Shown here in pieces: positions 1-10,015 of a stretch of DNA of 64,000 bases. How positions within the stretch are numbered: the stretch's first letter is position 1; each line of letters begins with the position of its first letter. Position numbers and translations under genes: made by a program. Under the pieces are notes generated by a model that did not search any database, had not been told where the DNA came from, and saw only the letters and a list, made by a program, of their open reading frames with translations. The stretch is from the NCBI RefSeq assembly GCF_027111295.1, contig NZ_CP114287.1, positions 1,364,001 to 1,428,000 of the forward strand, read 5' to 3'. The stretch comes from Flavobacterium gelatinilyticum (GTDB taxonomy: Bacteria; Bacteroidota; Bacteroidia; Flavobacteriales; Flavobacteriaceae).

Positions 1-108
1 CAGCTCATACTTTGCCATTACGACTGTATTAATTTTTCCGGTTGTTTCGCTCTGGCCAAAGCCAAAAACTGAAAACAACAAGAATATAAAGCCTAATTTG
101 TATTTCAT
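1..108 (-). CDS. Secreted protein, N-terminal part only (runs off the window)
   Basis: The first 36 codons of a gene read leftward out of the window. It opens with ATG and a clear signal peptide: a lysine, then a hydrophobic stretch ending in GFGQS, so cleavage is likely near residue 18. It starts 6 nt after the stop codon of the GH144-type gene, so it belongs to the same PUL operon. Too little is present to name a family. From context it could be another glycan-processing enzyme, but that is inference only. Confidence 0.6.
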   Translation of the reverse strand, partial: MKYKLGFIFLLFSVFGFGQSETTGKINTVVMAKYEL

Positions 109-114
109 TATCCG

Positions 115-1506
115 TTATTGAATTCCGTATTTACCTGATGTAAATCCAAGTTTTTTTAATCCTTGTTTTGTATCTGAGGCATTCATAAACAGTTTCCATA
201 ACAGACCGCTGCGATAATTTTCTATCATTGGTGCAATAGTTCCCTGGTCAATAGCCAGATAACGAGGTGTTACCCAATCGTATTGAGGAGAAAATGCATC
301 ATATGGCCCAGCAATTCCAACATATTTCGATCTATTTTCATCATATAAATAATGTAAAAACTTCATCGATTCTACTGGTGTATATGGAAATGAAGACAAT
401 GCAGCAGTTGGCGTAATTACACCTACATCGTTATTTGGCTGATGTGCTGTATACCCTGTTGTCCCATCTGTATTACGAGTATAACTTGCCGTAAGTCCCC
501 AGCATTTATCTGAATAGTCTTTCCATTTCCCTGGATTTGCTATACTATATTGAACCATAATTTTGGCATGATTCTGTGTTAACTGCCAATAATCAGCATA
601 TTTATCTTTTAAAGTATTTGGATCCAGACCTAAATAAGAATACTGCGACCAAAACATTGGTCCAACACTTCCTACTGCACCATTGTAACTTAAAACAACA
701 GGAATACCATATTGAGAACCAGAATGTACAATAGCTCCATTTCTAGCCCATGCCTGATGATAAGCTTCTGCAGAAATTGGATGCGTTGGAGATGAAGCTG
801 CCATTACATACGTAATCAGACATTCATTATATCCTTCAAGCTTAAAATTCATTTCCCAGCCATAATTAGGTGACCAGTGCCAGTATAAAGCATTTTCACC
901 TTTTGTATACCAGTCCCATTCAACTCCTTTCCAAAGTTCATCAGCTTTTAAAGCTAATTCTTTTTCAGCAGCACTTCCATTTTTAAAATATTCTCTAACA
1001 GTAATTAAAGCCTGACATACAAAAGAAGTTTCTACTAAATCTCCTCCATTATCTTTTGTTCCAAAAGGAATAACTTTACCTGTTTTGTTGTCCATCCAGT
1101 GAGACCATGCTCCATGAAATCTATCTGCTTTTTCAAGGAAATTTAATGCTGTTGCAAGCCTAGAAACAGCTTCAGCTCTTGGCAAAAAACCTCTTTCTAC
1201 TCCTACAATTATTGACATTAATCCAAATGCAGAACCACCTGTAGTTATAATATTTGCTTCAAAGTTAGGATCTTCCGTAAGATATCTTTCTCTGGCTAAT
1301 TTCGAATTAGAATCAGCGTAATCCCAAAAATATTTAATTGCATCTTTTTGAACCTGATCCATTGCTTCTGTATCTGTCAAAGGTTTGGTTGGTGTTACCG
1401 GATTTGTTGGTAATGGGGTTCCGCCTCCACCTGTTCCCTCTGGTGAAGATGATGAACATGAATTAAAGAAGCTTAAAAAAACAACTATGTATATTGAAAT
1501 TTTCAT
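115..1506 (-). CDS. Glucoamylase-domain lipoprotein, GH144 type (probable beta-1,2-glucanase)
   Basis: 463 aa. A lipoprotein signal ends at Cys17 (FFNSC), followed by a Ser/Gly/Pro/Thr-rich linker to about residue 45; the protein is probably exposed at the cell surface or in the periplasm. The remainder resembles the Pfam glycoamylase family (PF10091), whose characterised Bacteroidota members are GH144 endo-beta-1,2-glucanases or sophorohydrolases. Visible pieces are GGSAFGLM (90-97), an acidic stretch WMDN/DLVETSF (138-162) where the acidic catalytic residues would lie, and GYNECLITYVMAASSP in the second half. It is the enzyme of a SusCD operon and follows the LamG gene. The family is fairly sure; the beta-1,2-glucan substrate is inferred from the family. 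Confidence 0.82.
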   Translation of the reverse strand: MKISIYIVVFLSFFNSCSSSSPEGTGGGGTPLPTNPVTPTKPLTDTEAMDQVQKDAIKYFWDYADSNSKLARERYLTEDPNFEANIITTGGSAFGLMSIIVGVERGFLPRAEAVSRLATALNFLEKADRFHGAWSHWMDNKTGKVIPFGTKDNGGDLVETSFVCQALITVREYFKNGSAAEKELALKADELWKGVEWDWYTKGENALYWHWSPNYGWEMNFKLEGYNECLITYVMAASSPTHPISAEAYHQAWARNGAIVHSGSQYGIPVVLSYNGAVGSVGPMFWSQYSYLGLDPNTLKDKYADYWQLTQNHAKIMVQYSIANPGKWKDYSDKCWGLTASYTRNTDGTTGYTAHQPNNDVGVITPTAALSSFPYTPVESMKFLHYLYDENRSKYVGIAGPYDAFSPQYDWVTPRYLAIDQGTIAPMIENYRSGLLWKLFMNASDTKQGLKKLGFTSGKYGIQ

Positions 1507-1531
1507 TTTATTTTAAATTATGTTAATAATT

Positions 1532-1564
1532 AATACACCCGAAGACTTCATCTCCAGGTGTATT
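1532..1564 (-). other. Hairpin inside the PUL operon
   Basis: Arms AATACACC (1532-1539) and GGTGTATT (1557-1564) form an 8-bp stem with a 17-nt loop, between the LamG gene and the GH144-type gene. No T-run follows in the direction of transcription, so it does not look like an intrinsic terminator. It may adjust mRNA stability within the operon. Confidence 0.4.
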
Positions 1565-1574
1565 AGAATAATAC

Positions 1575-2474
1575 TTATCTCTTATCTTTTTCTAGTTTGT
1601 ATAATGCAGTAACTTCATTATCAGTTAGTGCAGCATCATAAATTCTGAATTCATCCATTAAACCTGTGTAATGAAGCATCCATCCGTCAGGATTACTCCA
1701 AGGAGCACCTAAATGCTGCTGATAACCGCCAATAATAAATTTTGATACTTCAGAACTAGCTAATTCTCCAAAAGGATTACCTCCTGTTAATGGATCACTT
1801 GCATATCTTTTTGCTATTGAAGCTGGTATCGCAGCTTTCTGTCCGTCAATGTAAAGACTATAAGTAGAACTTACCCCATTGTATGTCCAAACTAAATGTT
1901 TCCATGCTCCAAACATATTAGGTAGAACATTTGTCCCTCCATGTTCTATAAATTGTCCTGCCCATGGAATACTTGGTGTAACATCTCTTTGAATATGATT
2001 TTTCATAAGCATTGTGGTAGCTGGTCCCGTTCCTTCAATAAGGGTGAAGATATTTCCCCAAAAATCAGTTTTCTTAGGAAGCATAAACAATGACTGAGCT
2101 CCACCTGTGTGCGGGTCTGTCTTTATCCACATAGAAATTGTAATACTTTTTAAGTTTACAACAGAACCTGCAACATTCTCATAGGAAATGAAAGAACTTG
2201 CAGAACCTCTGTAGGCATTGCCTTTTACACCAGTTTCATATGAAACATTTGTACCTGTTCCTCCAGTAATTCCACCTTTTGAATCTTCAATATTGCCATC
2301 AAAACTAAATTTTGATACAAGATGGTTTGAAGCAATCTCATCTGAATTATCATAGCCGCCAATTGACTCGTATGGAATTGGACTGTTTACTTTATCTATA
2401 CTATCCTCACAGCTTACAAAAATTTGTGAAGCCAAAGCAAAAGAAAGTAATAAAATAGATTTATTTTTTTTCAT
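1575..2474 (-). CDS. LamG-domain surface lipoprotein (probable glycan-binding protein)
   Basis: 299 aa. The lipoprotein signal has its Cys at 22 (IFVSC). From about residue 50 to the end is a concanavalin A-like/LamG jelly-roll fold: KFSFDGNIEDSKG near the start, SITISMWIKTD in the middle, then SLYIDGQKA and a closing DEFRIYDAALTDNEVTALY, all standard landmarks of the family. No catalytic residues are obvious. It sits directly after susD, the position usually held by the SusE/F-type surface glycan-binding protein, so it probably helps capture the polysaccharide. A glycanase role is possible but not supported. Confidence 0.8.
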   Translation of the reverse strand: MKKNKSILLLSFALASQIFVSCEDSIDKVNSPIPYESIGGYDNSDEIASNHLVSKFSFDGNIEDSKGGITGGTGTNVSYETGVKGNAYRGSASSFISYENVAGSVVNLKSITISMWIKTDPHTGGAQSLFMLPKKTDFWGNIFTLIEGTGPATTMLMKNHIQRDVTPSIPWAGQFIEHGGTNVLPNMFGAWKHLVWTYNGVSSTYSLYIDGQKAAIPASIAKRYASDPLTGGNPFGELASSEVSKFIIGGYQQHLGAPWSNPDGWMLHYTGLMDEFRIYDAALTDNEVTALYKLEKDKR

Positions 2475-2493
2475 TTTAATTATTATTTAAGGA

Positions 2494-3969
2494 TTAGTAA
2501 CCAGGATTTTGATCTGAAAGACCTTTTGCTTCATTTAAGAATGATTCCGGGATAGGGAATAATTCGTTTCTGCCTTCTGTGAAGACTTTTCCATTTGGAA
2601 AAGCATCGCTCTTATCTGCTTCAAAAGCAGTTTTAGCCTGACCAGTTCTTACTAAATCAAAAAATCTGTCAAATTCAAAAGCTAACTCCACTCTTCTTTC
2701 TCTCCAAATTGCTTTTCTTACATCATCTTGTGAAGTATAAGTAGTATTAGGCAGTTTTGCTCTGTTTCTAATTTGATTTAATAATGGGATAGCTTCACTT
2801 GTCTGTCCAAGTTCATTTAAGGCTTCAGCTTTCATTAATAAAACTTCAGCATATCTTATAAAAATAACATTGGCATCACTATCGTCAGCACCAGTATAAT
2901 TAGATGAATAAGCTTTGTAGTTATATCTGTCATTCTCAACAGTATTTGGAACCACTCTTCCATCGTATAATGTTGTTCCTTTAAAAATGATAGTAGCAGC
3001 CTTTCTAACATCTCCAGGTTCATAAGCATTTACAAGACTTTGAGATGGAGTATTGAATCCCCAGCCCCAGCCTCCGGTACCACGAGCACCCTGAACTTGA
3101 GAATATTGTTTAATACCTTTTGCTGGAACTGATCCAACCCCATTAATTTCAAAAATAGATTCAGGTCCGTTCTCTCCTGCTAATCTCCACATAGAAGCAT
3201 ATTCAGCAACAAGGCTGTAACCTGTTACTAAATTGCAATTCTCTACAACTTTTTGCCAGTTTTTTTGATACAAGTTAACTTTGGCAAGTAATGCATAAGC
3301 AGATCCTTTTGATACTCTTGCTTTTTCATCTGCAGAGTAAGCAGACTTTAATGGTAAAGCTCCGATAGCATCATTTAAATCACTTTCAATAAAAGCGTAA
3401 ACCTCTGCAGCTGTTTTACGAGTAAGAAGCATGTTTTTATCGTCCAATGATGAAGGATTTGGTAAATGATCTACAATTGGAACACCTCCATAGCATTTTA
3501 CTAAAGTAAAATACATAAAAGCTCTCATAAATTTAGCTTCCCCAATTAATCTAGCTCTTAAATCAGCATTAGCTTTATCTAGTTGAGGGATAATATTTAA
3601 GGCTTGATTACATCTGTTAATTCCAGCATAATAAGCTTTAAAATTTCCTTCAGAAGAAGGATTCGAAGCATTATAAGTCAAAGCATCTAATACATCTTTA
3701 TCTGTTCCAACGTCTCCCGGAGATGATCCCTTATCAGCATCATCGGTTGTTATACTAGTTAATCCGATCCATCCGAAAGATGTTGTATCCCAATCTAAGA
3801 ACTTGTTATATATTGCAGTTACAAATGTTGTTGCTCCTGCATCATTATTAAATAATTCAATATCACCAGTAGAAATTGCTTCTGTCTGGTCAACATCTAA
3901 ATAATCGTCTGCACATCCAGTAAAAAGTAAAGCTGTTAATGCAAACATTGATATATATATCTTTTTCAT
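2494..3969 (-). CDS. SusD/RagB-family outer-membrane lipoprotein
   Basis: 491 aa, usual length for SusD. The lipoprotein signal ends at Cys19 (LLFTGC). The N-terminal SusD region contains a TPR-like helical scaffold (LIGEAKFMRAFMYFTLVKCYGGVPIV), and the C-terminal SusD domain has the hallmarks RYAEVLLMKAEALNELG and IWRERRVELAFEFDRFFDLVRTG. SusD covers the extracellular mouth of SusC and binds oligosaccharide. Its start lies 4 nt after the susC stop, so the two are co-transcribed and must make one complex. Confidence 0.96.
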   Translation of the reverse strand: MKKIYISMFALTALLFTGCADDYLDVDQTEAISTGDIELFNNDAGATTFVTAIYNKFLDWDTTSFGWIGLTSITTDDADKGSSPGDVGTDKDVLDALTYNASNPSSEGNFKAYYAGINRCNQALNIIPQLDKANADLRARLIGEAKFMRAFMYFTLVKCYGGVPIVDHLPNPSSLDDKNMLLTRKTAAEVYAFIESDLNDAIGALPLKSAYSADEKARVSKGSAYALLAKVNLYQKNWQKVVENCNLVTGYSLVAEYASMWRLAGENGPESIFEINGVGSVPAKGIKQYSQVQGARGTGGWGWGFNTPSQSLVNAYEPGDVRKAATIIFKGTTLYDGRVVPNTVENDRYNYKAYSSNYTGADDSDANVIFIRYAEVLLMKAEALNELGQTSEAIPLLNQIRNRAKLPNTTYTSQDDVRKAIWRERRVELAFEFDRFFDLVRTGQAKTAFEADKSDAFPNGKVFTEGRNELFPIPESFLNEAKGLSDQNPGY

Positions 3970-3973
3970 AATA

Positions 3974-6900
3974 TTAAAATTTTAAATTAGCACCAACTAC
4001 AAATGATCTTAATGTTGGATAAGCATCCAACTCTACTCCCTGAAGTTTGTACGGGTCTCCGTCTGCATTTAACTCTGGTGAAAAACCTGAGAATTTTTGT
4101 GTAATAAATGGATTAATAGCATTTACATATAATCTACAATAACTGATAAAGCTATTTTCACTTAAAGGAAGTTTATATCCAAAAGTAATGTTGTTAATTC
4201 TAAAGAAATCTCCTGATTCTAAATAGAATGTAGAAGCTACCGGAGTCGAATTAAATGCTCCCGGATTTGAAGCTGTTGGATTATTTACTGTCCAGAAATT
4301 GTTTGCAAATGAATCTTCCATGTTTTCACCTCCAAAACGCTGTGCTTTTTTTCCATTGTAAACTTTTGCACCATAAGTACCATATCCATCAACAGAGAAA
4401 TCAAAGTTTTTATAGTTTACTCCTAATGTCACTCCATAATTCGCTTTTGGTAAAATCGAACCAACATATTTTTTATCAGCATCACCCAAAGCGTCTTGTG
4501 TTACTTTTTGTCCCAATAAATTATAATAAAGCATTTTACCGTTATCAGTATCGAAACCAGCATATTCATACAAGAAGAAACTTCCTAATGGCTGACCTAT
4601 AGAGGAATTGTCAAGGAATTTAGTTGTTTCTCCATTTCCTAAACTTCCTCCCTCAATTGGTGATAAAACCACATCTTTTAAACCAGTAAGCTCGTTTTTG
4701 TTTCTTGAAAAGTTACCACCAACCCAGTAAGATAACTCATCATTAATTTTATCGTCCCAACGTAAAGAAACTTCATATCCTTTATTTGAAACTTCTCCTA
4801 CGTGAGCAGGTGATGCATTAGTAATACCAGAAGCCATATAAGGCTTAACATTTAAGATAACATTATCAGTATTTTTGTTATATAAATCAAAAGTACCTTT
4901 AAGTCTGTTGTCAAATAATTCAAAATCTAAACCTACAGAAGATTCTTCTGTAACCTCCCATGACAAACTTGGGTCAATTTGAGAATTAATCGTAGTTCCT
5001 TCATATAAAATAGAACCTCCTAAATAAGAATTTAAACCAGAAGAATAACCCTGTCTGTTAAGAGGTACATTTTGATTACCAAGTTTACCCCAGCCTCCTC
5101 TTAATTTTAATAAATTAATTACTTTAACATCAGCCATAAATTCTTCTTTGGTAATAACCCACCCCAAACCAAAAGCCGGGAAAGTTCCCCAACGATAATC
5201 TTTAGCAAAATTTGAAGATCCGTCACGTCTTATAGTACCAGTTAACAAGTATCTATCCATTAATTTGTATTGGAAACGACCAAAGTAAGAAGCTAATTTA
5301 GTCTCATTGAAAACCTCATCTTTATAACTTGTTACGTTTGCAACATAATCAACGTCTTTTAAAGACCAATAATTAGAATCATCATTTACATTTTTTCTAA
5401 CGATAGTCAATTTTTCTCTGTTACCTCTAACAGATGTTTCAATACCTGCTGTTACTTCAACATCATGAATTTGGTCAAATACTTTATTGAAAGTTAAATA
5501 ATTAGATAAATTCCAGTTAAAATATTCTTCTCTTCCTTTTGTCAATAAATTATATGGAATTTTCTCAGTTTCCACTCTTTTATCAAAATCTGCTGACGTT
5601 TTATCAGGATTTGCTGCTAACCAAATATTCTCAGAATCTTCAAAATTATATTGTTTCCAAGTATAGTACTCTCCATTAAATTGTGATGTAAATTTTAAAG
5701 ATGGTAAAATTTCATAATCTAATTTTAATCCTCCTTGTAAAGTAACACTTTTCTGTTGCTCATCAAAAAGATCTAATTGAGCTACAGGATTTCCAACATT
5801 ATTGAATGCTGAACCTGTAGTGTTTGCAAATCCGTTTTCTCCAACTCTTGACACACCATACTGTCCGTTAGCAAATCTAACCGGTACAATTGGTGATTGT
5901 TTGTAAGCGTTTGTAAATGCACTTAATGGTTTTGGAGTTGAATTTGTTGATGTAAAACTGAAGTTTTGGTTTAAAGTCAGCTTTTTAGAAATCTTGTATT
6001 CATTATTATTTCTAAAAGTTGTACGTCCGTAATCTAAACCGTTTAAAACTGCTTTCTCTTCGTAATTTCCTAAGCTGAAGAAATATTTAATATTTTCTCC
6101 GCCTCCTGAAACAGATATATTATTTTGTGTATAAGAACCAGTTCTTGTAATTGCGTCAAACCAATCTGTATTTACAGGCTGATCTTGTGAAAAAGTTGTT
6201 GATTGTAAAGCAGCGTTAGTATAATAAGCAAACTTATTACTACCCGCCATTTTAACTTTTTTCAAAGGCTGTCTTACCCCTGCAAAGCTTTCGATTTCAA
6301 CAGAAACTTTATCTCCTTTACCTTTTTTTGTTGTAACAATGATAACACCATTTGCAGCTCTTGTACCATAAATGGCTAAGGCGGAAGCATCTTTTAAAAC
6401 CTCATATGAAGTAATATCGTTTGTATTAATATTATTGATGTTTTCAGTCTGCATCCCATCAACAATATATAAAGGATTTCTTCCTCCTAATGCTGTTCCT
6501 AAACCTCTAATAACTACTGAAGGAGTACTTCCTGGCAAGTCAGATGAAATTACCTGAACCCCTGCTGCTTTACCTTGAATCGCCTGAGAAGCATTTAAAA
6601 CTTTTGTTTTTGTAATTTCTTCTGCTTTAATAGATGATATTGCAGTAGTATTATCAATCTTTTTTCTAGTACCGTATCCAATAACTACAACTTCTTTTAG
6701 TGCAGTATCACCTGCTTCTTGTAGGGTAATTGTCATTGGTGCGGCAGTTGCCGGTACAGAAACTGCATCAAAACCTAACATAGAAACCTTTAATATGTCT
6801 CCGGGTTTTGCATTGATAGTAAAGTTTCCGTCGAAATCTGCATCAGCAGTTGCTCTTGCGTCAGATGAAGCAATAATTGCACCCGGAATTCCCATTCCGC

Positions 6901-6997
6901 TGCTGTCAACTACTTTCCCTTTAATCGCTTGTGCCTGCCCGGACATATATGCCGGAAGCATTAGCAGCACAAATAAGCTAAAAATAAAATTTTTCAT
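3974..6997 (-). CDS. SusC/RagA-family TonB-linked outer-membrane transporter
   Basis: 1007 aa. Order of parts: signal peptide (about 1-22), carboxypeptidase-regulatory-like beta-sandwich (about 24-95), the SusC signature LKEVVVIGYGT near residue 100, a plug domain (VIRGLGT, NPLYIVDGM, SYEVLKDASALAIYGTRAANGVIIVTTKKG) and a long 22-strand beta-barrel ending in NLKF. It imports oligosaccharides with energy from TonB-ExbBD. It is the first gene of the operon; the 244-nt space upstream of it carries repeated operator-like words. No frameshift or missing segment is seen. The transported glycan is probably a beta-glucan, judged from the GH144-type enzyme. Confidence 0.97.
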   Translation of the reverse strand: MKNFIFSLFVLLMLPAYMSGQAQAIKGKVVDSSGMGIPGAIIASSDARATADADFDGNFTINAKPGDILKVSMLGFDAVSVPATAAPMTITLQEAGDTALKEVVVIGYGTRKKIDNTTAISSIKAEEITKTKVLNASQAIQGKAAGVQVISSDLPGSTPSVVIRGLGTALGGRNPLYIVDGMQTENINNINTNDITSYEVLKDASALAIYGTRAANGVIIVTTKKGKGDKVSVEIESFAGVRQPLKKVKMAGSNKFAYYTNAALQSTTFSQDQPVNTDWFDAITRTGSYTQNNISVSGGGENIKYFFSLGNYEEKAVLNGLDYGRTTFRNNNEYKISKKLTLNQNFSFTSTNSTPKPLSAFTNAYKQSPIVPVRFANGQYGVSRVGENGFANTTGSAFNNVGNPVAQLDLFDEQQKSVTLQGGLKLDYEILPSLKFTSQFNGEYYTWKQYNFEDSENIWLAANPDKTSADFDKRVETEKIPYNLLTKGREEYFNWNLSNYLTFNKVFDQIHDVEVTAGIETSVRGNREKLTIVRKNVNDDSNYWSLKDVDYVANVTSYKDEVFNETKLASYFGRFQYKLMDRYLLTGTIRRDGSSNFAKDYRWGTFPAFGLGWVITKEEFMADVKVINLLKLRGGWGKLGNQNVPLNRQGYSSGLNSYLGGSILYEGTTINSQIDPSLSWEVTEESSVGLDFELFDNRLKGTFDLYNKNTDNVILNVKPYMASGITNASPAHVGEVSNKGYEVSLRWDDKINDELSYWVGGNFSRNKNELTGLKDVVLSPIEGGSLGNGETTKFLDNSSIGQPLGSFFLYEYAGFDTDNGKMLYYNLLGQKVTQDALGDADKKYVGSILPKANYGVTLGVNYKNFDFSVDGYGTYGAKVYNGKKAQRFGGENMEDSFANNFWTVNNPTASNPGAFNSTPVASTFYLESGDFFRINNITFGYKLPLSENSFISYCRLYVNAINPFITQKFSGFSPELNADGDPYKLQGVELDAYPTLRSFVVGANLKF

Positions 6998-7040
6998 ACA
7001 GTATGTAATCGTTTAAGTTAGTAGAGCCAAATTAAGCAAT

Positions 7041-7180
7041 TACATCGTTGTAGTACATCATTTACCACTACAGCATAGCTACATCATTGTGTTAAAATTT
7101 AACCATATAACCATGATTATCAACATTATAAATGTTAACAAAAATTCATTAACATAAGATTATGATGTAGTAATGATGTA
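7041..7180. promoter_or_regulatory. Cluster of TACATCA repeats upstream of susC (probable operator)
   Basis: Five copies of a TACATC(A/G) word lie between the sensor gene and susC. Forward copies are at 7041, 7054 and 7080; inverted copies (TGATGTA) end at 7169 and 7180, exactly 11 bp apart. TACATCATT at 7080-7088 and AATGATGTA at 7172-7180 are perfect inverted repeats. The 11-bp spacing puts two sites on the same helical face. They are good candidates for binding by the neighbouring LuxR-type regulator; this is inference. Confidence 0.55.
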
Positions 7181-7241
7181 TTAGAATTATATAAAAAATA
7201 ATATGGAAAAATATAAAATCGTCAAAAAACAAAATTAAATC

Positions 7242-9989
7242 TTACAGACTTAATAAAAATTTTGACAGGTTTTCTTCCTGATTCAGCCCTAATTTCTTTC
7301 TTAAGCGATATCTATGCAGTTCTACACCTCTAAATGAGATGTTCATCATAGGCGCAATTTCTTTTGAAGAAAGGTTCATTTTAAGATAAATACACAGTTT
7401 TATGTCCTTTGGAGTAAGATGCGGGTATTTTTTAGATAAGTTTGATATAAACTCATTATGGATTTGATTTAAATTGGCTTCAAATATTTCCCATTCGTGT
7501 TTATTTACTTCATTTATCTTAATAGCTTTCTTTATTTCGCTTTTAAGTTTATTGAAATCTTTTTCAGAATCAAGAATGTTCTGAATATTTTCGATCATTT
7601 CACTTTGTTTGGCTATAGACAAAGATTTTCCGGCAACTTCTGAGGACTTGCTTTGTAATTCAAGTTCCAGAATGTGCTTTTCATATTCCTGAATATTCAG
7701 CTCGTTCTCTTTTTTCAATTCCATTTCAAAAATTTCCTGCTGATGCTTCAATTCTTCGGCCTGTAATTTTAATTTTTGGGTATAACGTAGTTTATTCCAT
7801 TTATAATAGAAAAATAATACAGCTCCTACAACTAATAAATACAATAGTATCATCCAAAAAGAAAAATACCACGGCTGTGAGACTTTAAAATCAAAACCGG
7901 AAACTTTATCATAGTTCGCACCATCGTGCTTAAAAATTACAACCGAATGAGAACCGCTCCCTAAGTTGTTTAAAACAATGGCGCCATTTGAAATCGGGAT
8001 ATAATTTTTCCCTCTGTTAATCTGATAGAATAAATTTGGTTTGCTTGCTCCATAAATTCCGGATATGACATTTATTCTTAATTCTGTATTGTGTTTTATT
8101 TTTCCGTCTTCAGGCAGTAATTCTCCATTATTATTATAAGCTTCAACTTTTACTCCTCTATTCTGCTTATTTAAATAACCTAACTGAAGAGAAATAAAAC
8201 CGTCATCCAGATTCATCAGGTAATGATTACGGCTCCTGAAAATTCTGAGATTCTCATTAATCAGTTTTCCTTTATAATATTTCTCCTGAATAATATTCCA
8301 GATAAATTTTCCGTCATGGGCATAAATGTGATATAAGATTCCTTCCTGCAGAACCAGAAAATGATTTTTATCAATTGCAATTACATCTGATATGTTTTTA
8401 AAATTGGTATTGAATAATTCATTTTCCTCCAGTTTGCTCGAAATAGAATTAAATGTATACCAGACATTATTGATGAGAAAGAGAATCTCATCTCTAAATT
8501 CGAAAATCTTTACGCCAAAGTCATTTTTGATTTTGCTTTGCTGCGTGATATTTTCAATTTTTTTCGTTTTATAATTATCATCAAATAATACCCGGTATAA
8601 ACCACGATAATTATCTGCAGCCCAAATTTCATTTTTTTTGTTTTGCGCTACATATTTTATCGGCTTTGTAAAATCATTGATTATTATATTCTTTTTAAAG
8701 TCTGATGGATCGTGATAAACAAGTATACCGCTGTATGTGGACTGAAAATAAGTATCGTTAATCATACTTTTAGACAAATTCCATCCACCGCTGACATTAT
8801 TGATTTTAGTTAACGTTCCGTTTTCGTAACAAAACGTTCCGTCGTTATGACCAATAATGTATTTATCGTTAATTTTTGTAATATTCCAGCCCTGTCCTTG
8901 TGTATTGGGCATCATTTTAAAATTTCCCGAATCGAATTCGAAAATTCCATGATTGGAAGCAATTAAATATCCTTTTTTGGTTGTGGCAACCGAATATACT
9001 GATCCTAAAATTCCCGAATTATCGTAAAAAAATGAAATTGGAGAATTTACTTCAACATGGGCGATTCCGTTATCAAGCCCGAGCCATAAATCTTGTTCTT
9101 TATCAAAACCGATGCTTAAAACCGAATTGTTCATTAAAACATTGTTCCGATCGATGTTTTTATAAGTATCCGAATTAAAATCATAAATAAAAACGCCTTT
9201 ATTTCCTGTACCTACAACCAGTTTATTGTTTTTAATAAATTTGGCGACATTAATTCCGTTTGATTTTAAAGTTTCATTCAACGGATTGTCCCAGGCTCTC
9301 AGTCCGTTTTTTTCAACTGTAAAAATGCCTCGCTTTTGTGTAAAAATATAGATTTTACTGTCTTTTTTTTCAATTGCATGTACAACAGTATTTTTTAGAA
9401 CGTTCCAGCCTTTTGGATTGGCTATTCTGGAACCGTTCATCTTAAAAAGTCCTTTGTTGACAGATGCAACATAAAGATCTTTATCGACTACAAAGCAATA
9501 GGAGATTAGAAACGGAAATTTAATTTTTTTGATACTTTTTCCGTTATAGATAAAAACATCGTTAAAAGACTGAAAATACAGGGAACCGTTGTATCTGAAA
9601 ATTTTCCAGATTTCCTCATTGTCTTTTTCATCAAATAAACGCAGATTTTTGGTAATCGACACATAATGCATTTTACCATCTTCTCTATACCAATATCCAA
9701 ATTCTTTATAAGAGCCGGAATAAATTCGGTCTCCCTCTATTAATATCGAACGAATAATGGTTTTATTAGGAAGCGCGTATTTTTCCCAAACGACACCATC
9801 ATATCGTAATAAATAGTGATTATTGGCAAAATACATCGCTTTATCTTTTCCCTGAGCCACATTCCAAATCTGGTTATCGCCCTGGTAATCTGATTTGTTG
9901 TAATTTTCAACGAAAGGAAGTAATTCTTGTGCTTGAATTTGAAAAGCAATGAAAAAGAAGAAAAGTGATTTTATAAGTATCGATTTCAA
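7242..9989 (-). CDS. Membrane-spanning sensor/regulator with LuxR-type DNA-binding domain (SusR-like)
   Basis: 915 aa from the TTG at 9989; the frame is open to a TTG at 10022. The inner start is preferred because it gives a compact signal peptide (KSILIKSLFFFFIAFQIQAQ) and lies 18 nt after a TATCTTTG box. Order of parts: a large periplasmic propeller-like repeat region, a Y_Y_Y-type Ig domain, one membrane helix (WMILLYLLVVGAVLFFYY), a cytoplasmic coiled coil, and a GerE/LuxR helix-turn-helix in the last 58 residues (LTPKDIKLCIYLKMNLSSKEIA). There is no histidine kinase domain, so sensing and DNA binding sit in one protein, as in SusR. It most likely controls the adjacent susC operon. Confidence 0.88.
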   Translation of the reverse strand: MKSILIKSLFFFFIAFQIQAQELLPFVENYNKSDYQGDNQIWNVAQGKDKAMYFANNHYLLRYDGVVWEKYALPNKTIIRSILIEGDRIYSGSYKEFGYWYREDGKMHYVSITKNLRLFDEKDNEEIWKIFRYNGSLYFQSFNDVFIYNGKSIKKIKFPFLISYCFVVDKDLYVASVNKGLFKMNGSRIANPKGWNVLKNTVVHAIEKKDSKIYIFTQKRGIFTVEKNGLRAWDNPLNETLKSNGINVAKFIKNNKLVVGTGNKGVFIYDFNSDTYKNIDRNNVLMNNSVLSIGFDKEQDLWLGLDNGIAHVEVNSPISFFYDNSGILGSVYSVATTKKGYLIASNHGIFEFDSGNFKMMPNTQGQGWNITKINDKYIIGHNDGTFCYENGTLTKINNVSGGWNLSKSMINDTYFQSTYSGILVYHDPSDFKKNIIINDFTKPIKYVAQNKKNEIWAADNYRGLYRVLFDDNYKTKKIENITQQSKIKNDFGVKIFEFRDEILFLINNVWYTFNSISSKLEENELFNTNFKNISDVIAIDKNHFLVLQEGILYHIYAHDGKFIWNIIQEKYYKGKLINENLRIFRSRNHYLMNLDDGFISLQLGYLNKQNRGVKVEAYNNNGELLPEDGKIKHNTELRINVISGIYGASKPNLFYQINRGKNYIPISNGAIVLNNLGSGSHSVVIFKHDGANYDKVSGFDFKVSQPWYFSFWMILLYLLVVGAVLFFYYKWNKLRYTQKLKLQAEELKHQQEIFEMELKKENELNIQEYEKHILELELQSKSSEVAGKSLSIAKQSEMIENIQNILDSEKDFNKLKSEIKKAIKINEVNKHEWEIFEANLNQIHNEFISNLSKKYPHLTPKDIKLCIYLKMNLSSKEIAPMMNISFRGVELHRYRLRKKLGLNQEENLSKFLLSL

Positions 9990-10007
9990 GATATTCGGAT
10001 TTAAATC

Positions 10008-10015
10008 CAAAGATA
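10008..10015 (-). promoter_or_regulatory. -7 box TATCTTTG for the sensor gene
   Basis: This matches the Bacteroidetes -7 consensus TANNTTTG and lies 18 nt before the TTG start at 9989. No well-placed upstream TTG (-33) element is visible, so support is partial. Confidence 0.4.

Noticed and set aside
115..1506. Starch-degrading glucoamylase
   Set aside because: The Pfam name is historic; characterised members of this group in Bacteroidota are beta-1,2-glucan enzymes (GH144).
4255..4602. A 115-codon open frame on the plus strand inside susC
   Set aside because: It is antisense to the barrel of SusC, with a biased His/Leu-rich composition and no family match.
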